Below the pieces are notes generated by a model. It did no database searches. It was not told the origin of the DNA and was given only the letters and a program-made list of their open reading frames with translations. The translations under genes were made by a program, and so were the position numbers. This document shows, in pieces, positions 1-9,862 of a DNA stretch of 64,000 nt. The stretch covers positions 6,609,737-6,673,736 of the forward strand of contig OZ022240.1 of assembly GCA_963978895.1 (NCBI GenBank). Direction: 5' to 3'. The stretch's first letter is position 1; each line of letters begins with the position of its first letter. The stretch comes from Erpobdella octoculata (Eukaryota > Annelida > Clitellata > Hirudinida > Erpobdellidae).

Positions 1-1090
1 GTTTCAAAATTTTTTGGGAAAAGTATCTCATTACTACCCCCCTCCTGGTCATAATGTTTTTTAGGGAGGAAAAATGAGTTTGTTTTTTTAACTGGATTTC
101 AATTTTTCGAGCCTGGCTGGTTAGCTAGCTAGTTGGTCCGGCGGTCGGTTTGCCATTGGTAAATAAAAAAAAAATTTACAATCTTTTTGGCACTGAAAAT
201 CCGAAGAATGTTCTCCTTGATCAAAGAAACCTTATCAGTAGGAAAAGTGATGATGCTAGGTATATACCTACACATTCACGGATCCCAAGCGGTTATACTA
301 GGAATCATCGCACACGCGTTAACTTCAGCATTCTCGCTGAAATAACAATGAAATTAACTTCTCGAACAAGCTTACAGACAACCTCTGCTACCTTGAACCA
401 TAAATCATTCCTTCTAATTGATTGGTTATTATATTTTATTTCATTCGCCAGGTAGATTTGAATTATTTTAAACTGCGTTTTCGGCCTAATATCTTTTATC
501 ATTATGAAATTGTAAAATGAATTTTAAATACGTTAACAAATCTTTCTTAACCAACTCCAGACTTTGTAGGAGTTGAAACCGAGATTATAAATTGAGAAAG
601 TCGATAAATTCTTTTGGCGGTGGAGAGCGGATGATATGTCATTGAAGCTCGGAGAGCAAGTCAAATATAGAGAAACCTCAGCAATCAAGAGACAGATGGC
701 TGTCTTATTGAGCAACCCACAGACCAGTAATTAATCAACCAACCTATGAAATGCTTCAAGTCACAAGAAATGTATTATTGAATGAAGTTCTTCTACGACA
801 TCTGCTGCTCACTTGTCTGACAAGAACAAACTCTCCACTGAGAGTGGTTAATTAATGAAAGAATTTTCCTTCGACCGCGTTAAGTTTTTGTGTCAACATC
901 AGAGTGGTTTAATACTTTATACAGCTTGTTAGGGGTCGTCTGTAAGTTACTCAATTGTTCTTCGAAAGTACTTCTAAACTTCTAACATTACAATATACAA
1001 CTGTCATCTTGCGGCACGCCTAATCAAAACTAAAGTCTTGCACGAAACTCCACTACATTTAGACCTAAATTACACTTTTTTCACAGAAGT
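1..1090. other. No gene recognised; probable intron of the PHLDB-like gene
   Basis: No open frame here resembles a known protein. The opening 90 bases (poly-C/poly-G rich, with GGGAGGA) resemble the decayed MITE-like stretch at 3330-3534. Because the PHLDB-like FHA exons at 6751-9847 run leftward and their next exon is not found in the window, this stretch is probably intronic (inference). Confidence 0.4.
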
Positions 1091-1136
1091 TTCAGTCTTT
1101 GTTTTCTGCCATACTTAAAAAAAACAAAACAAAAAA

Positions 1137-1440
1137 ATCATAAGTATAAAAACGTAAAAAAAAACAAGACGTTAAAATAACTAAATAACGTCGGAAAGTA
1201 CAATTATATCAAAATAACGAAATGTCAAAAGTACAATACGTCATAATAACGAGACGCAAAAAGCACAATACGTCATAAGTACACTAGTACACAACGATGC
1301 GTCATAAGTATACGTAACGCCAAAGTACAATATATCAAAATAACGAAACGTCAAAAGTACAATACGTCATAACTACATAACGTCAAAAGTTCAAAAGTAC
1401 AGGACGTCAAAATAATGAGGCGTCAAGAGTACAAGACGCC
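1137..1440. repeat. Degenerate minisatellite rich in TGACGT/ACGTCA
   Basis: An imperfect array built on ACGTCAAAAGTACAATACGTCATAA-like units. The core ACGTCA (or GACGTC/GACGCC variants) recurs more than ten times in about 300 bases, with unit spacing of roughly 15-25 bases. ACGTCA is the half-site of CREB/ATF-type bZIP proteins, but the regular spacing fits a decayed tandem repeat at least as well. Confidence 0.6.
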
Positions 1441-2519
1441 TGTTGCTTTCTTTCTCAAAACTTATGTATGAAGAGATTAAAAAGTGTACTCGAACGGCTT
1501 TAAAAAGGCATTGAAATGAAATCGTTATAGAATTTGACGCGAATGTATACATTAAAGTCCTCTTCAGGTTGTGACATGTTTCTCACGGAGTTGAAAAGGG
1601 ACTACTTTCTAAGATGAAATTTCTTCTACACAAATAGTTTAAAGAAAAATAGAGCGTTTAAAATTCACAACATAAAAGATATTTTTAGGATCAGAGACGC
1701 CTGCATCTCTCATCTTTGCATTTGTTTTATCTCACACTACCACACTGGCACTGTGTTGTGAGAAAGTGTTCTCAACATGAGGTGATCTTCAAGTTAGAAG
1801 TTCAGTTCAGATAGTGACAGCACCCATGTTAAGAAAGATGATAAGTGCTTAGTACCTTGATTGGACCGATGTTCCAAAGTTTCAACATTACACGTTCGAA
1901 AAATTATTTTTGAGTAAATACAAATTAATCACATTATTATTAACAATAAACCTAAATAAATAATAAAACTAATAATATAAAAGCGTCATCATCATCATCA
2001 TCATAATTGAGCCTACCTACATACATAGTAGGCAAACATACAGACATACTACTTGAGACTTGCTGTAGCGAATAATTAAATTATTGTTCCCACTGAATAA
2101 ACTGAAGTTTCATATTATAGAAGACATGTGGAGAGGAGAAGAATATTATATCATGTCTCATCAGTCTCTTCAGTATTAAATTAAATGCCTGCGATATTCA
2201 TACCGAACGCAAGACAAGTGGAAGCATGTGCGAGTGTACATCATATCTGTGTGTGCATGTGTGTTTTGTGTATGTGTATGTGTGTACAATGTAGCTCAAA
2301 CCGTCAACTACCTACCATCGCCCATTGGCTGCCTGAATGCTCACAAACAATCATCAAATACGAAAAACATCCTTCGACATTCCAATCTAAAATTGTTTTC
2401 CATCTGGTATGCCATCTAACACAATAGTACACCCATATATGTTATTCCATCTTGCACATACAAATGTGTAAGATTGAATAATATAATACATATGTGTTAT
2501 TACATCTCACACATTTGCA
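1441..2519. other. Non-coding AT-rich stretch
   Basis: No supported gene. It contains a short (ATC)n tract near 1988-2005 and a TG/TATG-rich tract near 2248-2292; the open frames over the latter are low-complexity translations. Confidence 0.4.
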
Positions 2520-3534
2520 GGCCTGTAGCTAGGTTTTCATGAATGTGGGGACATAAATATTTTAGAGGGGGGATGCTCGATGAAGTTTTTTAAAGTGTTT
2601 ATTTGTGCTGGATAACTTGACAATTTGGGCTGTGCTGGTTCATTTATTCCCAAATTATTGGTGGATGGCAAAGAGTTTTTTTCTTTCTTTTTTTACCTTT
2701 AGATGCATTGTATTTTAAAAAAACTTTTAAAAATAATTATAAGCATTGCAAAAAATGACATAAGAATGTGTTTGCTTTATTGCTTGTAATTTATTTTAAA
2801 TATTTTCAAAGTAAATATAAAAATTTTATTTATAGCAACTCCTGCACTAATATAAATTAGCACGTCATAAAAAATTAAAGAAGGGACAAATAGAGACGTT
2901 TTTCAAACGGATGACTTCTGGAAGAAGTTGAAGAGCTTTATTAGGAGGGAAGAGAAGGTTGAAGGATTCTTTTTTTCTTCATATGCATAACGTTTTGTAT
3001 AAATTACTCAACTAATTTTTCAATATATTTTGATCCTAAACTGGCCAGCCACTATTTTTATCTTTCGCAGGTGTCCTCACTCGTTTTGAACTCATGCTTA
3101 TATTGCGTCATCGTGGTGGTGGTGGCGCTTTTGGCTAAAACATTAACAGTTTTCACGGTGCAAAAAATGCGCTGTGTAAAAAGGGGGCATCGCAAGATGG
3201 CTTAGGTAAATATGCTACTGCTGATGTATGAATTCATGCTATGGTGTATGTGAAACCATTTTTAACAATATATTTTGGATGCATCCCCCACCAGAGTATG
3301 AATTTTTTGGATAGAATACCCGGTTTTTGGAAATGACCGTAGTTGAAAATTAAATTTGGGTAAAAATACTAAAAATTGGGAAGCGAAAGTGGGATTCTTG
3401 GAAATGTTTTAGAAAAATACCTCCGACTACCCTCCCCCCAGTTGTCAGCTTTTTTGGGAGGAGAAAGCGTGAAAAATTGTGGAAGTGATTAACCTGCATC
3501 CCCCCCCCCCCAGGAGTTTCTGGATCCGCCATTG
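2520..3534. mobile_element. Decayed hAT-like MITE remnants
   Basis: The stretch starts with GCCTGTAGCTAGG, has long G and C runs and ends in GGATCCGCCATTG (3522-3534), the reverse complement of CAATGGCGGATCC. The same kind of terminus recurs at 54293-54300 and 61834-61848 (CAGCGGCGGATCC), which suggests ends of a repeat family with hAT-like CAGTGGCG-type termini. No transposase can be read. Boundaries are approximate. Confidence 0.4.
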
Positions 3535-3990
3535 GGTGTATTAAGGAGGGCTACGTGCACCATGAAAAACACTTAGATTGTAAAATGTTAATGTAATAGA
3601 GATCAACATGCGGACGCCAAATACGTAAATGAAGGGCCCACTTTACTCTTACGGAGGCCCCACATCTATGTCATGGGGTACCCACTTTTACTTTTAGGGA
3701 GCCCACTTCGACGTCTGGGGGTCCCAGTGAAGAGTCACGATGGCAACCGCTCCACTGCCCCCCGAAAAACGTCCCTGTTGTACATGCACTTGTTATTTCG
3801 GTTAATACGAACATGTAATATGTACATTTGTACGTGTATGCTATTGAAGCTAATACGAATATGTGCACGTTAATAGAAACATGTAATGTACACAGATACA
3901 AATAAATGAGTTATTCTACATGTCACATTTCAATTGACGTACAGTAAAAATCGTATTGAATCAAACTTATTCTACGCATCAATGACACCT

Positions 3991-4064
3991 ATACGTATAC
4001 AATACAAGGACACGTAATACGTATACAATACAAGGATACGTAATACGTATACAATACAAGGATA
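3991..4064. repeat. Three-copy 26-bp tandem repeat
   Basis: The unit ACGTATACAATACAAGGA + CACGTAAT is repeated almost exactly three times in direct tandem, directly followed by a GGATCC-containing unique sequence. Confidence 0.75.
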
Positions 4065-4408
4065 GGATCCGAATCCGGTAGTTTGCTCAACTTAGCTGGC
4101 CTTAGGTTAAAACCACTTCCAGTGGCGAGTTTGAAAAATATTCTAATAAAACAAGACTAACTTTATTTTCACGTGCAACCCGTTAGAAGAACTCTCCGAA
4201 CAGAATAATAAATAAAACGCAAATCATTCGTTAAACAGCAAGTTGCCATTCCCACACGCTCCCACAATTCCCTAACGTACACGATGATACACGAAGGCGC
4301 AGTTGGTGGAAAGCCTCATTATGTATGATGATAGCCTTCGTCTGCACTGCAAAAGTAATTAAAAATGGAAGAGCCAGAGACAGATTGGAGACGAAAAAGG
4401 AAAAGATA

Positions 4409-4420
4409 TTATTATTCTTC

Positions 4421-4454
<34 letters not shown>
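4409..4454. repeat. (ATT)n microsatellite
   Basis: Uninterrupted ATT trinucleotides with one CTT interruption near the left end. Confidence 0.9.
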
Positions 4455-4456
<2 letters not shown>

Positions 4457-4619
4457 CTCCTTGTAATGACTTGAAAATTTCTTGTCTCGTGGCAAGGTCA
4501 GTCTGTATTTATTCTTTCAACAAACTAATTCTCAGTTTGCTAACGTGCTGCAAGTGCTTCGTATGCCGACAAACTTTTCGTTTAAAACTTTGAAAACGCA
4601 CAACGTCCACGCACGTATG

Positions 4620-4721
4620 CACACAAACAAACAAAACACACACATACATGCATGCATATGCAATAATATGCATACATTCATATTACACACCCCTCATACC
4701 CACACACACATACACCCTCAT

Positions 4722-4763
<42 letters not shown>

Positions 4764-4808
4764 TCATACATACATACATACAAACACACATATAAACATA
4801 CATACACC
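4620..4808. repeat. (CA)n / CATA-rich microsatellite
   Basis: Pure (CA)n around 4729-4759, flanked by CACATA and CATACA variants. The long Thr-His frames across it are translations of the microsatellite and not genes. Confidence 0.9.
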
Positions 4809-5041
4809 CGCGGGTGTACAAAAACTAAACGAAACTTTAATTAAGCAATTACATTATTGCACATTAAAACCGGAAAAGGTATTGATTAAACATAACGTGT
4901 TAATGATGTGTCTGTAAATTATTATTTATACTTAGAAGTTTTATGTATATTGTGCTATTTAGTAACAATTAAAATTCTTTAAACTTATTTAATACTTTTA
5001 ACAAGTAAAGGGAAAAACGAGTTTTTCAACACAAACTTTTT

Positions 5042-5330
5042 TTTAATTAAATCATGTATTGTCATCCAATATAAAGCTATGCTGAAAGTTTCAGCTTCCT
5101 AGCTAGTCAAAAAGCTGGTTAAATTTATACTTGCAAGATTTGCGTACAGAAAAAGACACACACACACACATACACAAACAGAGATTGTAACCTAAATAAA
5201 AGTTTGTACAAAAAAAGTTTGTACAAAAAAGAACAGCCACCATGACCGGAAAGTTATCAAAGTACTTACATTGAGCGCATAAAATGGGAATTTGAAACAT
5301 ATAGGTCAATAAATCCAAATAAATAGTAAT
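5042..5330 (-). repeat. Interspersed repeat family R1 (copy 1), with CA tract
   Basis: Contains in order the blocks GAAAGTTTCAGCTTCCTAGC, GCTGGTTAAATTTA, TTGCAAGATTTGCGTACAGA, a (CA)n run, then GATTGTAACCTAAATAAAAG. The same blocks in the same order occur at 27850-28058 plus 28814-28870, and in reverse orientation at 22164-22360. This is a dispersed repeat whose class I cannot name; it serves as the host sequence for the foldback insertion at 28059-28813. Confidence 0.7.
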
Positions 5331-5354
5331 AATGCACAGAAAATTGTAATATAA

Positions 5355-5408
5355 TATTATTATTTATTTTATTTTATTTTATTTTATTTATTTTACTTAT
5401 TTTATTTA
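5355..5408. repeat. (TTTTA)n microsatellite
   Basis: Near-perfect pentanucleotide array. Confidence 0.85.
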
Positions 5409-6040
5409 ACACGTACTGGTCTCTCGATTAATTGGATAAAATTTTGTATAAAATGAAAAACATATTACGTATGTGTAATGTGGATAATACGGTTATATGG
5501 GATACTCTGCAAATAATAAATAATATCAAGGAAGAAGGAAACACCCCCCCCACCCCGATGTCTGAATGAATTAATCATTTCAAACATAAATCAAATTCAA
5601 ACACGTTTCAGATAAAAAATTAATTTAATAAAATGATGAATATAATATAATATCAACAAACAAAACATTTAAAACTTGTTAGACGACGAGATTCCTGAAA
5701 TAGCTGCATATCTCCGACATTTTAGTTGAATCCCGGCCATAATAATAATAATAAATAAATAAGAATAATATAACTAATTATAATTCTAACAAGAAAAATA
5801 TTTATTTAAATTTTTATAATTATAATAATAAAACATTGTTTTGATTCTATGGAGAAAAATATATAATTATTGTTTATACAAAAAGGACATGTCAACATAG
5901 AAACGGGAGAGTTAAGATTGCTTAATCGAAATTTCCACATCAACTACGAGGACTGATCAATTTTTTTGTACAAATAAGGAATGTAAACAATATACCTGGT
6001 TACGGTGATGATATAATCAACATGACAAACATATACACCT

Positions 6041-6212
6041 GGAATACATTTCAAATGTTGTATACTTATATAGGGAATACATTTCAAATGTTGTATACTT
6101 ATATAGGGAATACACTTCAAATGTTGTATACATCAACAACTAGGGAATACATTTCAAATGTTGTATACTTAAATAGGGAATACATTTCATATGTTGTATA
6201 CTTACACAACAA
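6041..6212. repeat. Tandem repeat, about 33-38 bp unit, five copies
   Basis: The unit GGGAATACATTTCAAATGTT + GTATACTTATATA recurs head to tail, with one unit carrying a CATCAACAACTA variant. Frames across it on both strands repeat the unit and are not genes. Confidence 0.85.
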
Positions 6213-6235
6213 ACTATACACATAGACATAACTCT

Positions 6236-6380
6236 GCGAAAAACCACGATACCTGTATACACACACTTACATATTTGTATACACACACATACACGCATAC
6301 ATAAACACACCACACACACATACACGCATACATAAACACACCACACACACACACACACATACATTACATATACATACATA
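6236..6380. repeat. CA/CATA-rich microsatellite
   Basis: CACACA, CATACA and CACGCATACA runs. The Val/Cys/Tyr-rich frame on the minus strand is an artefact of this composition. Confidence 0.85.
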
Positions 6381-6750
6381 CAGTTCATCCACTTTACAGA
6401 AGTCTAAAAATATTTATGTTTAACTCGAACACACCTCCCATCGCTTTGTTTACGAAAAAGAAAACAAAACCAACCAACCACAAATACAACAACATTCATA
6501 ACACCTCCATAACGTTCAACACCGACGATTCCAGAACACGCCTCCTCTTATGTCTACGTTTGACCTCAACGATGACCCGACAAATGACGAGGAAATGGAA
6601 AAGGCAATTAAAACGTCTCCACCTAATTGTTATCATTAGTAGATCTGTCGTCGGAATGTCGAACCATCACCAGCAGTAGCAAGCCCATCCCAACACATGT
6701 TCCATACGAATATATATCGCTCGTTTATAATTATCTCAAACAAAGTTAAC

Positions 6751-6921
6751 CTTGTGATAAAATGGTCGGCCGCGTGACTTTGGCGCCGTCCACTGTGATC
6801 ATGTTGCTGACTGGAAAGAGAATGACCACATCTCTTTCGTGGAGGAAGTAGCAATGCTCCGGTTGAATGCCTCTTCCTCTGACCGTGATGTCGGCGTTCA
6901 TGCATCCAACTGTTGTCTTTC
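6751..6921 (-). CDS. PHLDB: PHLDB/LL5-like FHA-domain protein, internal exon (second half of FHA core)
   Basis: The exon lies between an acceptor (CATTCCAG|GAAAG) and a donor (TCACAAG|GTTAAC). It has 171 bases, phase 1 at both ends, and 56 whole codons. It reads KTTVGCMNADITVRGRGIQP, then EHCYFLHERDVVILFPVSN and TVDGAKVTRPTILSQ. This is the FHA pattern with the G-x-T-x-G turn, an EHC loop and the xVDGxxV...P..L..G strands. It joins in frame to 9727-9847. In PHLDB1/2 (LL5 proteins, cortical scaffolds that bind phosphoinositides, filamin and microtubule-capture partners) the N-terminal FHA has the same GRT/KTxxG...GIxPxHCY...Dgl.V.qPtrLtqG pattern. The following exon, expected to hold the F-R-F-N-H-P strand, is not found between 1 and 6750, so the gene runs off the left edge. 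Family call rests on memory of PHLDB sequences. Confidence 0.8.
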
Positions 6922-7911
6922 CTGGAATGGAAAACGAGTGTATGATATCGAAAATGATGTCCAGTGAAGTTTAAGATGATCTAATTTTTGAATCTTCAAG
7001 ATGATATTATTTTTTTTAATTAATAATAATATAATAATAAATGAGAAAACAGCGAGATAAAAGTCCAGACGTGAGAAGCAAGCGACATAACGTTTTAATG
7101 AATTTGTAAACTCGAACAGATGTTCTCCATGGCAAGCAAACACACCCAATGTTAACTAGAGTGTCAAACGCACAAACATCCAAACATACTCACACGAGTA
7201 CAAAAATGTAAACACAAGAACACGAAAATTCATACAAGCTCCACATGCACACATACAAAATTCACGCAAGCTCACACAAGATGACACAATATCACAGAAG
7301 CTCACTCAAACTCACACACAAGCTCACATTAGCACACGCACAAGTTTGGAAACTCTCACAGCACAAAAGCTTCTTCTCAGTGAGATACCGCAACAACAAA
7401 AACTTCAACAAGATCCTCAAAACAACAACAAACAACATTATTTCCAATGAGTCATCACCACTACGTCTCCTTAGCAGCTAAATACTTCTTATTTATTTAA
7501 ATTCCTTATTTAACATGTTGATGAAGCAGACGACATTCGACTTACAAAAGAAGTAACTCAATATATTAGTTACAAAATAATAGCACGTTAAAATAAATCA
7601 ATAAATCAATAATTATAATAATAATAATAAAAATAAATAAACAACAATAAAACGTTTAAAATGATAATAAAACGAATAATAATAATTATTATTAATTTAT
7701 GTTTGCAAAAAATTAAAAAGACCACATAAACTATAATCAATAATTGGCAAATGTACTACATTTAAATTACTGCATAAAAATCTCGCTGAAGGTTTTCAAC
7801 TATCTTTGCTTTATATTGTCGGAGAAGCAGAAAAAAGAAGGAAATAAATAAAACTGGCATTCCAATTAACTCACACGTGCATAACAAAAAATATAGGCAC
7901 ACGCACATTAA
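6922..7911. other. Intronic, AT-rich and CACA-rich sequence
   Basis: Lies in the intron between the two PHLDB-like exons. It holds degenerate CTCACACAAG-type repeats (7170-7340) and poly-AT stretches; no gene seen. Confidence 0.5.
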
Positions 7912-8030
7912 ATGAATGAACGAACGAACGAACGAACGAACGAACGAACGAACGAAAGAACGAACGAACGAACGAACGAACGAACGAACGAACGAACGAA
8001 CGAACGAACGAACGAACGAATGAATGTAAA
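7912..8030. repeat. (GAAC)n tetranucleotide microsatellite
   Basis: About 27 units of GAAC/ACGA with one AAAG interruption and GAAT edges. The Asn-Glu-Arg-Thr frame is its translation. Confidence 0.95.
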
Positions 8031-8044
8031 TGTCAAAGTTATTT

Positions 8045-8575
8045 TTTTATTAAACATCCTAGCGGGGTTAATACCCGGCGTTGTTCGTAGTTTTTTTAGA
8101 GGTTTTGCTATCGTTTTCCTCTCTCTTTTGTTTTCTATCTCTCTCCCGCTTCCGCATCTTTCTCCGCTTGTTCTCTCGCTCGCTCTTCTGCTCCGACTCG
8201 CTTTCCCGCTCGCTCTTCCGCTCCCGCCCGTTCTCCCGCTTGATTTCCCGCTCCCTTCCTTTTTTCCTCTCCCTCCTAACTTTTTTGCCCATAAAACGTA
8301 AAATAAATTTGTTTAAAGTTGCTTGAATCTTTCAAACTTTTTGTTACGTAAACTTAATTTGAATTTTTTTACGCAATGACCTTTGATGTTTTTTGGTCTG
8401 GAAAGTTTTTTGGTCACAAAAAAATAAAAATAAAATAAGAAATTAAAATCTACCCTATCTTTTTCTCCTCTTTAAGATTTATCTACCTTCACGCCAAATT
8501 TCGTTAAAATTGGTCCAGCGGTTTGGATTTGCATAGAAGACAAACAACAAACAAGCAAACAGTCAATTATATATA
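8045..8575 (+). mobile_element. Microsatellite-linked repeat family R2 (copy 1), RTE/SINE-like
   Basis: Begins CCTAGCGGGGTTAATACCC + GGCGTTGTTCG, continues with a C/T-rich CTCGCT/CCCGCT array (8100-8280), a shared body (CCCATAAAACGTAAAATA; TTACGTAAAC) and ends with the motif CCAAATTTCGTTAAAATTGG + TCCAGCGGTTTGGATTTGC + ACAAACAACAAACAAGCAAAC. From general knowledge, such AAATTTCGTxAAAATxGGTxCAGCGGTTT tails are common in invertebrate RTE-clade and SINE-like repeats. Further copies lie at 13284-13570, 13805-13970, 57150-57372 and 61575-61690. Long frames inside are composition artefacts. Confidence 0.55.
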
Positions 8576-8940
8576 AGAACCGCTGGAAAACATAATAAGA
8601 AATAATTATTTTGACAAAACAATGGTAAAATTAATTAAAAAATTACAGATCAGACAAATGAAGAAGACAGACATATTATAGACAGTATATAGACAGACTG
8701 TTAATGACCGTGGGAGGCGACCAAATATGGGTAATGGATCAAACAGACTCAATTGCAGATGTGGCAAAGATATATATATATATAACATGTGTATGCATAT
8801 TATATTTGTTCCATGGCACTTGGGATGAAGCCAAAACACAATGTAAGGATTAAGAGCTTAAATGACATTAGAAATCAGTAAGAAACGAACTACAAATGTA
8901 ACTTCTACTACTGATCCAGGAGCTTATATTAAAAACAACC

Positions 8941-9362
8941 GCTAGGCAGTGATGATGATGATGTTGATCAGATAATGATGAAGATGATGATGATCAGATG
9001 ATGATGATCAGATGATGATGATCAGATGATGATGATCAGATGTTGATGATCAGATGATGATGATCAGATGATGATGATGATCAGATTATGATCAGATGAT
9101 GATGATGATCAGATGATGATGATGATCAGATGATGATGATGATCAGATGATGATAATAAGATGATGATGATGAGATGATGATGATGATCAGATAATGATG
9201 ATGATCAGATGATGATGATCAGATGATGATGATGATCAGATAATGATGATGATCAGATGATGATGATCAGATGATGATGATGATCAGATGATGATGATCA
9301 GATGATGATGATGATCAGATGATGATGATCAGATGATGATGGTGTGGTGATGATGATGATGA
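8941..9362. repeat. GATGATGATCA minisatellite
   Basis: About 30 units of (GATGAT)1-2-GATCA with periods of 12 and 15 bases, ending in a pure GAT run. It creates a dense series of TGATCA palindromes. No coding signal. Confidence 0.95.
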
Positions 9363-9726
9363 TTTCAAGCAGCAGACTAACATAGGCCAAATGTACCAAA
9401 CATTTTTCAAGAACGTTTATTCTATATTAATTCGTATTAAATGTTTGTCCGGTTTCTTTTTTTTTAACTAAAAGTTTGAAATTTCAATTAAAATGATATT
9501 TTGCCGAGTACCATCGCACACATCTCTCCCCCTTTACACCACATAATAACCATATCAAAACAACTTGCAACCAGGTACGCCCAGCTACTACTACTCACTA
9601 CCTAGCACAGCCACACAGCTAACATTAAAAAAACATTTATGGCTAAAAAAATATTTAGGATTGTGCGGATTATAAAATCTTTATGGTAAACGATGAACCA
9701 GTAAAGAAAGAACGCTATGAAGATAC

Positions 9727-9847
9727 CTTCGGGCAACGGATGGAGAGTCACAGCTGTGCTGAACCTTCCGCTACCAAGGCTGACCAGGTGGGGAAGATCA
9801 GTTTCTACTTTCACTGCTCTCCCTGCCTCTGTAACTGTCAGCTGCTT
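9727..9847 (-). CDS. PHLDB: PHLDB/LL5-like FHA-domain protein, upstream exon (start of FHA)
   Basis: The exon lies between a strong polypyrimidine acceptor (TTTTTTGCTTCAACAG|AAGCAG) and a donor (CCCGAAG|GTATCT). It has 121 bases: phase 0 start, 40 codons plus one base. The peptide is KQLTVTEAGRAVKVETDLPH followed by LVSLGSGRFSTAVTLHPLPE. The PHLVSLGSGR-STA-TL-PL-EG pattern is what I recall from PHLDB1/2 just before the FHA G-x-T turn, and the last base completes Gly with the exon at 6751-6921. A longer open frame reaches 10025 behind another acceptor (AATTTCAG at about 10030), so an extended exon is possible. No start codon or upstream exon could be recognised above 9850. The intron to the next exon is 2.8 kb and full of simple repeats. 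Confidence 0.8.
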
Positions 9848-9862
9848 CTGTTGAAGCAAAAA

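Noticed and set aside
4482..4917. Thr/His-rich open frames of 89-120 codons
   Set aside because: They are translations of a CA/CATA microsatellite with no splice context or conserved residues outside it.
7912..8326. 129-codon Asn-Glu-Arg-Thr frame and overlapping Arg/Ser-rich frames
   Set aside because: Explained by the GAAC microsatellite and the CTCGCT-rich part of repeat family R2.
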